64,000 nt of DNA from assembly GCA_023974075.1 (NCBI GenBank), contig JAMFTG010000144.1:62001-126000 (forward strand), in the 5' to 3' direction. Under the pieces are notes generated by a model. The model saw only the letters and a list, made by a program, of their open reading frames with translations. It was not told the DNA's origin and made no database searches. Numbering within the stretch: position 1 is the first letter of the stretch; every line of letters starts with the position of its first letter. Origin of the DNA: Chaenocephalus aceratus (taxonomy: Eukaryota > Chordata > Actinopteri > Perciformes > Channichthyidae). The translations under genes were made by a program, and so were the position numbers. Shown here piece by piece: positions 33,014 through 47,056 of this stretch.

Positions 33014-33104
33014 GTGGCGGCCGAGCCCGGGGCCGCCGAGCTACGGGCTCGGCCAACCTGATCTCACCAGAATGCGTGACTCCACCACGACTCCTTAACA
33101 CCGC

Positions 33105-33330
33105 ATTGAAAACACCAGATTATCCTTGTTGATTACACAACATTGATTGGTTTAAGTTGGGTGCAATGCTTTTGTAATCTTCCCCTTCGATTCGGAGAAA
33201 CAAATATTTGTTCAGTTTAGGATGGCCGAAGACACTACACTACCCAGAATCCTCAGCTATTGTTCCGCGTTGCCTCAAGCACTGTGATTGGTTGACCTCC
33301 AACTGCATTCCATAAAAAAAAACGTTTCGT
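33105..33330 (+). repeat. Family K copy 4, left arm
   Basis: Contains accagattatccttgttgat, tacacaacattgattgg, gcaatgcttttgtaatctt and ggatggccgaagacactaca. Its reverse complement recurs at 35530-35800, and similar arms occur at 44800-44955, 58845-58935 and 62050-62220. Confidence 0.85.
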
Positions 33331-33899
33331 AAAAGATAAATCATACTTTATTCAGCAGTGTTTGCTTTACTCTTTGAAAGTCATCACATGAATGCATTGT
33401 AAATATTACACATCGGTCGTAGTTCTTTATCTACAGAGATCTGGCCTCAAAATAGACCGGAAACTATTCTTTTACCGTTCTGTTTTAATTTCACAATAAA
33501 GTTAGTAGTAATAATTTGTTTTGATATTATTGTTTTTATTAACTACTCATGTCAAGACCATCTTTTCTGTGTTGCTGTGGGGTTTTTCCATCGCTTTTTT
33601 GTTACAAATATCAAAACAATAACAGAATATATCCATCGTAAACTAAACCAGAAACAGCAGTATATTTTATTTTGTTAACACTGTAAACTTGACAGCTTTT
33701 TAACCTATGTTTTTAACCCATACCTACTACTGGTTAAAGCACGTTATTACACGTTTAGAGTAATATTGAAATCTTGAAAAGGGATGTCCAAAATAGCAAT
33801 TATATACAGTTTTTAATTAACTATTTGTAGAGAATAACGAGTAGTGTATATACCTTATAGGGATCTGCAGATAAATATGTAGTCTTCTCAAGCACCAAC
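33331..33899. repeat. Family K interior sequence
   Basis: The text atactttattcagcagtg, ctttgaaagtcatcacat and taccgttctgttttaatttc recurs at 59039-59550, interrupted there by a Rex3 insertion and resumed after 61020 (tttttaaccc block). No gene. Confidence 0.75.
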
Positions 33900-33980
33900 A
33901 ATCATTACATTACATTGCATTTAGCTGACGCTTTTATCCAAAGCGACTTACAATAAGTGCATTCGACCAACAAAATACAA
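33900..33980. repeat. Common fish interspersed repeat
   Basis: attacattgcatttagctga plus cgcttttatccaaagcgac and ttacaataagtgcatt is a block I know as widespread in fish genomes; its class is not clear to me. Confidence 0.55.
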
Positions 33981-34129
33981 GCTTGAAGAAAACAGAATCA
34001 TAAAGTACATCAGGTTTCATGGAGCCAAAACATTTCAAGTGCTACTCAACTGGCTTGCAGTCCTCCAATCAAATATCTCTCCTGATTGTTGGCACTTGAC
34101 AATCACCTTCCCTGAATTTTACTCAGGTG

Positions 34130-34240
34130 TAACTAAAGTCTGCTTTAAGGGTTGTTTATATTTCACATCATTAATCAGAATCTGTAAAGTAACTAAAATA
34201 AATGTAGTGGAGTAAAAATACCAGGTTAACCTTAAAGAAA
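34130..34240 (+). repeat. Dispersed repeat (see 16030 and 61305)
   Basis: ggtgtaactaaagtctgctt, tatatttcacatcattaat and ccaggttaacct are shared with 61305-61420. Confidence 0.7.
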
Positions 34241-34244
34241 GCCC

Positions 34245-35135
34245 TCAGGATTATAAAAGATCCCCATCACCCCAGCCACAAACTGTTCTGTCTGCTGCCG
34301 TCTGGCACAACAGCCGCATTCTAGGAGAGGATGTGGCTGTTGTGGAGGACTATAGTACCTGGGAGTGCACTTATGGGCTGAACTGGAGGATCAACGCTGA
34401 CGCTGTGTACAAGAAGGGGATGAGCAGACTCTATTTTCTGAGGAAGCTGAGATCCTTCCACGTGTGCAGCAAGATGCTGGAGATCTTCTAGTCTGTTGTG
34501 GCCAGTGCACTCTTCTTTGCTGCGGTCTGCTGGGGGGGGGCAGCATCAGAGCCGGTGACACCAGCAGGATCAATAAACTGATCAGGAAAGCTGGGTCTGT
34601 CATCGGCATCAAGCTGGACCCCTTTGAAGCTGTGGTGGAGAGGAGGACACTGAACAGGCTGTTGTCCATGATGGATAACCCCACCTATCCTCTCCACCTG
34701 CAGCTGGACAGTCAACGGAGCTCCTTCTCCAACAGACTGCTGCAGCTCCGCTGTCACAAGGACGATACAGGAACACATTCCTGCCCACTGCAATAACTCT
34801 GTACAATAAATCACCTCTGGCTGGAAGATAACTCTCTGCTCCATAGTTTCTCTAATACAACATCGCTGTACATTGTACACATATATAATCTGTTCAATAT
34901 TTGATATTCCATATTCCATTGTCATATATTTTTTAATATGTATATTTGCATATAATATCTACATGCATGTTTCTATTTCAACACATATATTTTCTATTTT
35001 CTTTTCTTTTCTTTCTATTCTTGTTTATTTGTGATTTTGTTTTATTGTAAAATGCCTTGTCTTTTATGCTGCTGCAACAAAAACAATGTCCCAAATTGGG
35101 ATCAATAAAGTACCATCTTATCTTATCTTATCTTA
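34245..35135 (+). pseudogene. Rex1-like LINE, C-terminal end and 3' UTR
   Basis: Plus frames read DEQTLFSEEAEIL, then GGSIRAGDTSRINKLIRKAG, SVIGIKLDPFEAVVERRTL and LDSQRSSFSNRLLQLRCHK, the C-terminal end of the reverse transcriptase protein in Rex1/CR1-related fish LINEs. The frame is broken at about 34490 (TAG). The 3' UTR carries the block ctgcaacaaaaacaatgtcc, with gggatcaataaagtacc, and ends in tatcttatcttatctta. RT core and endonuclease are absent (5' truncation). Confidence 0.7.
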
Positions 35136-35290
35136 CATCCGGACTAAAACCATCAGACTCAGGGACAGTTTCATCCCACAGGCCATAAGACTATTAAACA
35201 CCTGAACTTTGAAATAACATCCATAACATTCATCTGGCTGCTACTTAGAAATGATTTGTCTAATATATCATATTTCCAATCACTTGTATA
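35136..35290 (+). pseudogene. Second LINE C-terminal end
   Basis: The frame reads SGLKPSDSGTVSSHRP-like text in one register and IRTKTIRLRDSFIPQAIRLL in another, then a stop after NT. This last is a conserved LINE C-terminus. It follows the (TTATC)n tail directly, so the Rex1-like copy before it inserted into another LINE fragment, or the order was rearranged. Confidence 0.5.
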
Positions 35291-35423
35291 GACTGAGTCT
35301 ATACAAGTCTTCTCTTATTGCACTATTTCAATTTTTACTATTTTTCTTTTTGTATTGACTTGCACTATTTTTTCTGTGTATCTGTTTTATTGTGTTGCAC
35401 TGTTGGAGGAGCCTGTGACCTAA

Positions 35424-35448
35424 GGGGGGGGGGGGGGGGGGGGGGGGG
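35424..35448 (+). repeat. Homopolymer run of 25 G
   Basis: Twenty-five consecutive G in ctaa-G25-tagg. The true length is likely uncertain in sequencing. Confidence 0.9.
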
Positions 35449-35529
35449 TAGGAGACGTTCGATTCCTGCTTTGAATAGTGTGCCTTCGATGGGTTTCATT
35501 CCATTTAAAAATGCTGTTTGTCACTCAGC

Positions 35530-35890
35530 GTAAACTTCAACATCCAACATCCAATCACAGAGCTTGAGGACAAACCACAGGGTTTGTCAAGCAAAGCACA
35601 TGGTGTAGTCCCAAACGATAGCTGAGGATTCTGGGTAGTGTAGTGTCTTCGGCCATCCTAAACTGAACAAATGTTTGTTTCTCCGAATAGAAGGGGAAAA
35701 TTACAAAAGCATTGTACACAATTTAAACCAACCAATGTTGTGTAATCAACAAGGATAATCTGGTGTTTTTAAGTTGATCAGTAATGCAGATATCACTGTA
35801 AAATCAATCGACAGTAAAGAGTATACTTACTTCCGGGTGTAAAATCCTGCGTTATCCAATGGGAATGGACGCTCACATTGCTCTCCGTAA
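35530..35890 (-). repeat. Family K copy 4, right arm
   Basis: Reverse complement of the left arm at 33105-33330, extended past it into the part shared with 11400-11520 and 44700-44800 (tggacgctcacattgc, tacttacttccgggtgt). Confidence 0.85.
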
Positions 35891-36318
35891 TACAATAAAG
35901 GGGACATGATCAAATCGGAATATAATGTTTTTTAAAAAACGTTAGCTAAAGGGAACAATCTATTTGACACAGCTGAAGCTCTGGCCTTCCTTAACAACTA
36001 ACTAATGTAATACAAATCACAGTTGTATTACACACAATGCACTGTTTTTTTAGAACAAAAATTCGTAACTAATGCACCATAATACATTCTGACGAAAAAT
36101 AAAAATTATTATGAATACAAATAAATAAAAGAAGCCTCCCGTGAGTTACTGCAAGCTATAAAGTAGATTTTAAAAACGTTTTATAGAATAAAAGCTCACT
36201 GCAGGACGTTGTAGAAATGCGTGTGTGCACCACGACAAAGGAGCCTCATTCACTTTACATTGGGGTTGTTTGCGTGGTGCCGACACGTAAATGTAACAAA
36301 GTTTGTGACTCCACCACG
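35891..36318. other. Spacer inside the 33053-36374 element
   Basis: AT-rich; no gene recognised. Confidence 0.5.
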
Positions 36319-36639
36319 CAATGCGGTGTAAAGGAGTCGTGGTGGAGTCACGCATTCTGGTGAGATCAGGTTGGTTTTACTCAAGCCTGATTTGAGCTTA
36401 AAAAAACATGTTGTAAGAGTCATGTCACTGCAGATAGTGGAGACACGTCACAGAGCAATAATGAAAACGCAATGATTGTACTGTGCATGATGCAACACTA
36501 GTGCAATGCAACAGGGTACAAACTGTTGGGGAAGATTTTTTAAATCACAAAGTCTTGTTTTTCTATGATACATTTTCTTAATGCCTGCCACTTAAACTAA
36601 AAGGGTGATATCACACTCCACATTCCCAACATGTTCTCA

Positions 36640-37690
36640 ACATGCTAAGTTGCATTGGAGGAGCTTCAACACTGGCTGAACAACATTTGCTTACAGTTCA
36701 ACGTAAAACGACAGAATGCATGATGTTCAGTAAACGACCAGTCAAAATCAAAGGATCCAACATGTTTTTAAACGGATCAGAATTAGAACTAGTCCTCCAC
36801 TTCAAGTATCTTGGAGTCATACTGGCCTCGAACTTGACTTTTAAGAAACATATTAATCAAATACCATTCAATTCAACTTGCAACATTTTAAACAAATTAG
36901 ACCCTTCTTAACTGTCAATGCTGCAAAGTCACACCTCCACTGTGTGATTCTGTCCACATTGAATACTGTTTTCCAAACTGGTCGTTTGCTTGAGCCACAA
37001 ACCTGAAACCCAGAGAACAGCTGTACAAGAGAGCTATCCAGGTGTTTGACAGAAAGACACATTCATACCACCGCTGCACCATCCTGGAAAAACACAATTT
37101 CTTGAGTTTCGACAATTGTAAGTCTTTTAAAAGTATGTGTTTTATTTATAAATGTTTACATGATCTGCCCCCCCCCCCCTTAGGGTAGTTCACCCACAGA
37201 AAACACACTGGACGCTGCCCTAGGTCAGAAACCAGAGGAGACGGCGAGGTCCACCGCAGACGGACCACTTTTGGACAAAATGTCCTCTCCGTTAAAGACA
37301 ACTCGTTGTGGAACAGCCTCCCAACTCAGACACGGGATCCCACTCTCAATAGCTTCAAAGGTCAGCTCAGAGAATGTTTGAGAAACAACCAGACGTGCAA
37401 TCCCCGCTAAATGCACTTTATCACAGGGGTATCTCCCCTTGCGCTTTATGTATCGATGCTGCTATATTGTATTACCTTGTCCTAAATACTTGGGTATTCT
37501 GCTCTTACTCTTGCACATTTCTTGCATGTTATGTATTTGTACTGCTATGTGTGTAATTTTCATGTTGTTAATGTTTTACGTGAGAGACCGCGGATGGAAA
37601 GTAGCTCAAAGCTAAATCCGGCATATTTACACTTGGCACATTTCATGTTGTAAGTGTTCATTAATGTCCCTGCCAAATAAATAAATAAAT
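36640..37690 (+). pseudogene. LINE 3' part (Jockey/L2-like), heavily broken
   Basis: The frame at 36690-36911 reads KTTECMMFSKRPVKIKGSN, then ELVLHFKYLGVILASNLTFK, the thumb region after the RT core. Later pieces in other frames include YKRAIQVFD-like and DHFWTKCPLR. A C-run at 37168 lies in one break. The 3' UTR includes ctcaaagctaaatccggc and ends in (aaat)n at about 37690. A minus-strand copy of this 3' end is at 21140-21300. Confidence 0.7.
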
Positions 37691-38394
37691 CAAGTTTCTC
37701 TTATACCCGGCGCTAATACTGGTCTCTGCGCTTGTCTCCCAGCCTTGCAGCTTTGTTATGAATGAGAGCACTGTCCCTGGTTATGGAAACATGGATCACT
37801 GTAAGAGTTCTGTCGTGCTCCAAAGTCATTCATCCTCTGTTCTCTGTTTCTCTGGATCGACTTCACATTGTAAATAAAACAATGCTTCAATGTTATGTAT
37901 GATAATACTAAAAGTGTTTATTTATTGAGCCACATAAATATATATTAAAACAATATCTTTACTTACACCAACAGTGAAATCCACAAATACAGACATTGAC
38001 AATAAGAAAAACCTTCAGGCGACAAGAACAGATTACAATAACTGACATAAATAATAAATAATAAATGAATACAATACAAATATGAATCAATTAAAATGAA
38101 TGAATGCACAAAAGGACAAACATAAAGGCATCCGTCAATACAACCATTCCCAAGCAGCTATTCACTTTGGCTTTCAAGAACATTGAGCCACATATTAACC
38201 AAACGTCTTTCTCCTTTCTCCTGCAGCTGACACACGTGTTACTTATAGATACGCAGATTTGCTTATAATTAATCAGCAAGATCAATAAACTCATGTCGGA
38301 CAACTATTATGTTTACCTTTGGAAACCAGAAACCCAGCTGCCACGGCCTGATGCATGATGGGAAAAAGTAAGAAACAGAATGGCTTAAAAAGAT
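37691..38394. other. Spacer without recognisable gene
   Basis: A 70-codon minus frame has no known motif. Confidence 0.45.
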
Positions 38395-38735
38395 GAAGTG
38401 CTACCAAAAGGACTTCGCACATCAAGCGTGTCCTACTGGTTACAACACAACACTTGGGAAACATTAAACATGTTTTGGAAAAACCTTGTAAGTGTTCCTC
38501 GTGAAATGAAAGTGATTTCCGTCATGCAAGCGTAAAGATTGTTTAAACTTTGGACCAAATGTCCAATTCCTCCCCGACAGCCTCAGTCACACAGCTTCTA
38601 CTGTGGAGAGTGAACACAGCAGGAAGGACACACTCTGTCTATCTGCCAGAAACATGAACTACTAACTTAGTGACCATAAGTATGATACCAGCTTCCTCTA
38701 TTTGGTTAACCTCTTTTCAAATCCCCCACTTGACC
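38395..38735 (+). repeat. Segmental copy S4 of Ig-gene intron 1, diverged
   Basis: gaagtgctaccaaaaggact resembles 51680 (aaagtgctaccaaaacgact). cagcaggaaggacacactct and cttttcaaatcccccactt resemble 17268 and 17358 in S1. Order is kept, similarity is lower than between S1, S2 and S3. Confidence 0.6.

Positions 38736-41474
<2,739 letters not shown>

Positions 41475-41552
<78 letters not shown>
41475..41552. repeat. (CA)n microsatellite
   Basis: About 78 bases with single at and cc interruptions. Confidence 0.97.
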
Positions 41553-41554
<2 letters not shown>

Positions 41555-42155
41555 ACACTAGCTAGTATGATGATTCTCACACAGTAATAGCACTATAAAC
41601 ATCTCTTTAAAGGCCAGTGTGCAGAGCAAGAATATGACCAGACCCTAATGGCTGTTCCAGTGTACATGTGGGCCCGTTTTGAGATAGATTTAAGTATTGT
41701 GTGGCTCTTAGACCTTAGCTAGTTTTAGCTATTGAGCTACAAGCTTAAAGTGGGAAATCTGACTGGATGGTGAAAACTCAAGATGATGGATTGGCATTAC
41801 AATAAATTGTCTCTTGGTAAAGTCATGTCACTGACAAATAAAACAGTTCAAATATATACATATATTTTTTAATGTGCCTCACCTGAAGTTTGTCAACAGG
41901 TGTGTAGAGAGGCAGAAATAAGAGAGGACAATCAGGCAGATTAAATAATGTCACTGATTTATTTATAAAAACGACTTTAAAGCAAAGACATGAAGCTATA
42001 TTGATTATGGTGCAAACTGCAGGTGGAGGTGGGCTGGTTAAATACTGTGGGGTGATTGGATAAAGGGAAACAGGTGAGCATGTGGAAAGTTACAGACTGA
42101 TGGTGGACGGAAGGAGAAGTGCATGTTTGGAACACAGGAATGTTTCCAATAAATA
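41553..42155. other. Spacer without recognisable gene
   Basis: Nothing recognised; AT-rich. Confidence 0.45.
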
Positions 42156-42640
42156 CAGTGGAGGAAATAAGTATTTGATCCCTTGCAGATGTTGTAAGTG
42201 TGCCCACTTACAAAGAAAATAACAATCTATTATTTTAATGGTAGGTTTATTTTAACAGTGAGAGAAAGAATATTCTTAGTTCTTGGTGGAGAAACCCTTG
42301 TTGGACAGACAGAGGTCAGACTCTTCTAGCTGGTCTCCAGGTGTGTGCACATCTCAGGAAGGATTGTGGTCCACTCTTCTCTAAAGATCCTCTCCAAATC
42401 CTGAAGCTTTTGAGGCTGACGTTTGGCACCTGGAAGCTTCAGCTCCCTCCACAGATTTTCTATGGGATTAAGGTCCGGATACTGGCTAGGCCCCTCCATC
42501 ACATGAATGAGCTTCTTCTTTAGCCACTCCTGTGTTGCCTTGGCCGTATGTGCAGGGTCATTGTCCAGCTGGAAGACCCCTCCATGACCCATTTTCACTG
42601 TCCTGACTCCTGGCTGAGGGAAGGAGGCTATCGGCAAAAA
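42156..42640 (-). pseudogene. Tc1-like transposon, 3' half with transposase C-terminus
   Basis: TA at 42156-42157 is followed by cagtggaggaaataagtatt, then tgatcccttgcag, a TIR I know from fish Tc1 elements. The minus frame (42637-42326) reads [18 protein letters not shown], then [14 protein letters not shown]. These hold the second Asp and the Glu of the DD34E triad. The first half of the transposase and the other TIR are missing. Confidence 0.85.
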
Positions 42641-42744
42641 TTAAGACACAAAAAACCACAAACACTTCTTCACATTGGTGCAACAAATAAAACAAAACTG
42701 TATTGTACTGTTTTGTACAGTACATGACCATTGCATATGTGTAA

Positions 42745-42820
42745 TGTGTATTTGTAAAGCGCTTTGAGCATCTGGAAAAGCGCTATAGTAAATGTAAGGA
42801 ATTATTATTATTATTATTAA
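42745..42820 (+). repeat. Retroposon 3' tail-like repeat
   Basis: tgtaaagcgctttgagcatc plus tggaaaagcgctatagtaa, followed by (tta)n, is a 3' tail found in many fish SINE/LINE copies. The rest of the element is not seen. Confidence 0.55.
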
Positions 42821-43099
42821 ATCATGCAATATTTTGACATTAAATAAAGTATTAATTTATTTAATTTAACTATGAAATGAATTATGTTATTCTTCTGTGA
42901 GTTTCGCCCCGCCCCTCGCTCCAATGACAATTTGACCATTTAGTAAAGTAAAATGCAAAAAGTAGAAACGCCTCTCAGACGCTCTTCCGTTTACTGGTTT
43001 AAGATACCCACAGGGTTCAAAACAGGACATTTATATCCTTGGCTACTGCCCACCGATCTGCCGTTGATAGTGGAAACGCCCCCTCTGTAACTATAGCTG

Positions 43100-43880
43100 C
43101 GAACCAGAGACCTGTGAACTACTCCTGTTGTAATCGGTCATCAAAACAAAACATAACTGTCCGCACTGAGGTCTCTGCAGTCTCAACTATTTAAAGGTAA
43201 GAATACATGTTTCTACTTTATTAAATACATATATCTTTCTGTTGCTCTCCTGTTGAGATGAACCTCTTATCTCTATCTCTGCAAGAAACAGGAACTGTCC
43301 TCACTTTGTGACTAACGTATATTACCCGCTTCCCCTTTTTTGGTTAAGCTCTTTCCAAATCCCCCGGTTGAATCTGCTTTTGCTGCAGTTTCTGTGAACA
43401 AAGTGCACACAACTAATAAACCCGTCTGCACTCTGCTGCACACAGAGACCGGTATGTGATCATAAAGAAAAGTACATAAACATACTAGCCTACTTCATTT
43501 TCTGGTTATTCTCATACGAATATTTTAATTGTCTATTTTAGTTAACAGTTTACAGTTTGAAGAATAATATGTGCATTGAATATATCCATAAAAATGTAAG
43601 TAACTTAAAGGTTACTTTATATTATTATTATTTTAATTTTTGTAACTTGGTACCAGTGTCTAGTTTGTGAAAACAGGAACGTTATTATTGTAGGAACCAT
43701 CTGCTCTTGAAAAGCAGGAACCAATGTTTGTTTTGGTCTCGCTCATCTCGCTGGAAGGGTAGGCCTAAGCACATATTGGTTCTTATTTTTATATCATGAG
43801 CACGAATAGCATTCAGATTTAAAATATGATTAGAGGTTTAGAAAAAAGACATGCCACTTATACTATAGTATAATTGTTCT
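43100..43880 (+). repeat. Segmental copy S2 with 5' exon of Ig gene 2
   Basis: 43160-43196 matches the gene 1 exon end (actgaggtctctgcagtctc) and has donor gtaagaat at 43197. 43310-43620 matches S1, with the TTAA site unoccupied at 43605-43608. I infer that this is the 5' exon region of gene 2, whose signal exon is 4.3 kb downstream. Confidence 0.75.
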
Positions 43881-44274
43881 CTCCTGGGAAATGATGTTAC
43901 GAATCCATGGTCGATACATTAGAGATTGGGGAGGCTTTCTCACTGCATTTCCCTCCACTTTACATGAACGGAGAGAATAATGTTGACTGTGGCACCGAGG
44001 CAGGGTTTGTCTTGGCATCTGGACGAGTTTCAACAGTTTTACTCAAGCTGGATTTTATCTTCAGAAAATACGTTATGTTAGTGAGTCATCTTACAGCAGA
44101 AAGTGGAGACACCTCACCCAGCAATAGTTAAAAAAAAACTAAATTATTGAAGTCTGCATGAATGCAAAAGCTGTCCCTTCAACCTTACACATTCACTATT
44201 ATTATAATAATATAATAATAATTATTTTTCAGAGAGATTCTGAAACAAAACTGAAGGGGTTCAGTTGGTCTTGT
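43881..44274. other. Spacer; short (TAA)n near 44200
   Basis: A 74-codon plus frame (43907-44131) has no recognisable domain. Confidence 0.4.
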
Positions 44275-44490
44275 ATTCTCATGCGTCTGGAGACAGCAGG
44301 ATTCATAGCATCGCTCAATGATTGGTCCCTGAACTGCACTACCATATGTTACTTCTAGAAAACAGCTGTTCAAATCAATAAGCAGGCAGTGGATCTCCTT
44401 CTCTCTGATTGGCTAATTGCAGTCGTTCAATATCAACAGTCCGCTCTTATTAATAAAGCAAAGGTTCCCATTGGTCGCCTTTCACTGCAA
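44275..44490 (-). repeat. Inverted copy of the gene 3 promoter/5' exon region
   Basis: About 90 percent identical to the reverse complement of 51370-51580. Landmarks: gcgtctggagacagcagga, ctagaaaacagctgttca, gcaggcagtggatctcct and two CCAAT boxes (gattggct, cattggtc). Confidence 0.85.
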
Positions 44491-44955
44491 CACACTCTCA
44501 CTCCCTAATCGTCCAGGAGCGACGTTTGGTCAGTGTCCGAGGCGTCCAATTGTGACGCTCCTAGGCTCCTTCAGCGTCATAAAGGGACGCAAATAGCTTT
44601 CAACTGATTGCAATGTATTCCCATCTGCGGCGGGATTTGACGCTCATGGAAGCACGGCATTCGTTTGTGTCGGCTGCCCTGAAAGGCAACGTGAGCGTCC
44701 ATTCCCATTGGATAACGGAGAATTGTACACCCGGAAGTAAGTATTCCTCTTACTGTCGATTGATTTTACAGTGATATCTGCACTACTCATCGACTAAAAA
44801 ACACCAGATTATCCTTGTTAATTACACAACATTGATTGGTTTAAATTGTGTGCAATGCTTTTGTATTTTTCCCCTTCCATTCGGAGAAATAAATATTTTT
44901 TCGGAGTAAAGGATGGCAGAAGAATACCCAGAATCCCCAGCTATCGTTTAGGACT
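44490..44955 (+). repeat. Family K repeat, copy 3 (most complete left end)
   Basis: Joins the part seen at 11231-11521 (cacactctcactccctaa to gattttacagtga) with the arm seen at 33105-33250 (accagattatccttgttaat to ctatcgtttagg), showing that both belong to one repeat family. Confidence 0.88.
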
Positions 44956-44965
44956 ACACCAGAGA

Positions 44966-45233
44966 ATATATTCAATGCGCATATTATTCTTCAAACTGTA
45001 AACTGTTTAACTAAAATAGACAATTAATATAGTTGTATGAGAATAACCTGAAAATGAAGTAGTATTTTATATACATTTCTTATGATCACATACCGGTGTC
45101 TGTGTGTAGCAGAGTGTCAACGTGTTTATTAGTTTTGTGCACTTTGTTTACAGAAACTACAGCAAAAGCAGATTAAACCGGGGGATTTGGAAAGAGCTTA
45201 ATAAAAAAAGAGAAAGCTGGTGATATACGTTAG
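44966..45233 (-). repeat. Segmental copy S3 of Ig-gene intron 1, inverted
   Basis: Reverse complement matches 17318-17590 at very high identity, higher by eye than S1 to S2. Confidence 0.9.
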
Positions 45234-45414
45234 TCACCGGCGACGTGCAGTTGTTACGCCCCTGATAAAAGGGAAGAATTTTGACAAGAGTCAAAGTTAG
45301 GTTTCATTCTCCGGTACTTTACTCCTCGCAGCTGCCTCTTCGTAGATAGGAGAAGGCAGGGCATCATTCAAGTTGTTGATTCCAACGAGAGCACACACAC
45401 TTTGTCTCCTCTCC

Positions 45415-45867
45415 CAGTGGCGGTTCTAGACCAATTTGACTGGGGGTGCCACTGGGGGGCCAGTTATTTTCTAAGGGGGGCACAATAAATGCAGGACGAA
45501 AAAGAGAACTAGACAGTATGAAGTAATTGCACAAGAAAACAATGAAATACAGTTATTAGTATTTGTTTCAGTACACTTATTTATTTCAGATAGATCTTAT
45601 AGTTATTACTGTAAGTTATTGTGCAATGTTTGCACTCACATATTTATATAAAATAAAGGCAATGAACAGTTACATCTCTACTTTACATAAGGGTGTCTGC
45701 ACAATCTCACATTACAGCAACAAAATCCTGCGGTTTTTGGCAAACCGAGTACCAGAAAATATACATTTAAAAAAAAAAAGATTCTTAGGGGGGCCACAGG
45801 GGGGTCAGAGGTCAGTGTTAGGGGGGCACTGCCCCCCCCCCCCCTGGCCCCCCTAGAACCGCCCCTG
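45415..45867. mobile_element. hAT MITE with 8-bp target duplication tcctctcc
   Basis: Left end cagtggcggttctagacc and right end cccctagaaccgcccctg are inverted. tcctctcc lies at 45407-45414 and 45868-45875 without mismatch. The interior contains G-runs and C-runs next to each end and no transposase. Confidence 0.9.
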
Positions 45868-45989
45868 TCCTCTCCTCTTTGAGGGGCGAAGAGCCTTTCC
45901 AGAGATGTCCCGACGCCTTCCCGCCAAACCGATTTACGACACTGTTTGGTACCTCCTGACTTTAGACTATATACCTCCTGACTTTAGAC

Positions 45990-47056
45990 CAGGGTTGGGG
46001 AACCTTTTTCCTCTCAAGGGCCATTTCAATTTTTTCAACATCCTCCGAGGGCCGTACACATTATTGACCTCTGCTTAAAAATCACAGCACATTCATTTGG
46101 CCTTTCTTTCATGCTGTGCAAAGAAAAAGCAACCTCTTAATCCAGATATCTTGCTATGCATTCACGTGCACGGTTGTGGCATGACCATCAAACAGAAAGA
46201 TATGGACACAAGATGTGTGCAAATGTATTTAGTTTCCTATCCATGGACATAATTTAAGTGGGGGGACCTAACCTCCTCTAGGGGGGTCCGGGGGCATGCT
46301 CCCCCGGGAAGATTTTTTATTTTTTTTTAAATATTGAAGTTGAAAGCATCAATCTGGTGCACTTTGAGAGCAACATGAGGAGATCTATGGAAACATCTCT
46401 CAACACCCATATGAAACAGAAATGTAAGCAGATTTACTTTATGGATATTTTACAAATCACTCTCCTTTCAAACTGTATTCTTGTTTATTAATAACAACTT
46501 TTTTTACTGTCATATAGTATTTTATACCTGTTTACTTTATTCTCTTGTTTTTTGATAACTATAATGATCATATAAAGATGGGCCTTTACCTCACTGGTTG
46601 GAGAAAAAGCTTCTTATATTCGTTAGCATAGCTAGCTAACCAGATGCTAATAACAACAAAGTTATTGACTGTATGATCAGAATGACAGATGAACAGATCG
46701 CCACTGGGCTTACAACTAACAGACACAGCCACGCAAAAACTGCAGCATGTGTAGCCTACGGACTTATGTGTACTGCAATCTTTTTGAAGTCCCGGAGTGG
46801 CGTTCTGGTGCTCTCCGTCAGCACTGCACCCCTGTCAGACGAGACATATACCACGTGATGACACGTTAGGCTCGTGTTGTGTTCAAGTACCATGACCGTT
46901 GCCAGGAAAAACAGGCACTCGCTCGTTTAATTATTTTGCGGTCTAGATTTCTTTAATTTTTTTTTTTTTGCGTGTGTTTATAAATTACCTCGAGGGCCAA
47001 ACCAAATGGTCTCGCGGGCCGTATACGGCCCGGGGGCCGGAGGTTCCCCACCCCTG
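45990..47056. mobile_element. hAT element with 8-bp target duplication ctttagac
   Basis: Left end cagggttggggaacctttt and right end ggaggttccccacccctg are inverted. ctttagac lies at 45982-45989 and 47057-47064 without mismatch. The interior (1067 bp) seems to hold a second inserted sequence beginning near 46258 (ggggggacctaacctcctc). A 61-codon frame at 46673 has no known domain. Confidence 0.9.

Larger units (their letters stand above)
28150..33048 (-). mobile_element. Tx1-clade LINE, 5' truncated
   Basis: The minus strand holds an ORF1 remnant (32962-32294), a long ORF2 (32266-28353) and a 3' UTR ending at the (TTC)n tract. The ORF2 style (uncharacterised Tx1-type protein with a C-terminal zinc finger) is Tx1. 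The published Tx1 lineages Kibi and Koshi insert into (TC)n and (TTC)n microsatellites, so placement next to (TTC)n suggests a Koshi-like lineage. The 5' end is cut in a GC-rich repeat at about 33048. Confidence 0.75.
33053..36374. mobile_element. Element bounded by 56-bp inverted ends and holding family K copy 4
   Basis: Bases 33053-33108 recur as reverse complement at 36319-36374 with one mismatch (core tgactccaccacgactcc). Inside lie inverted K arms (33105-33330 and 35530-35890), other repeats and LINE fragments. The right end also forms a local hairpin: gtgactccaccacg at 36305 pairs with 36338-36351. Confidence 0.6.

Noticed and set aside
32612..33132. Three plus-strand frames of 146-158 codons, Pro/Arg/Ala-rich
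   Set aside because: They are antisense to the LINE ORF1 and the GC-rich repeat; no stop because of base composition.
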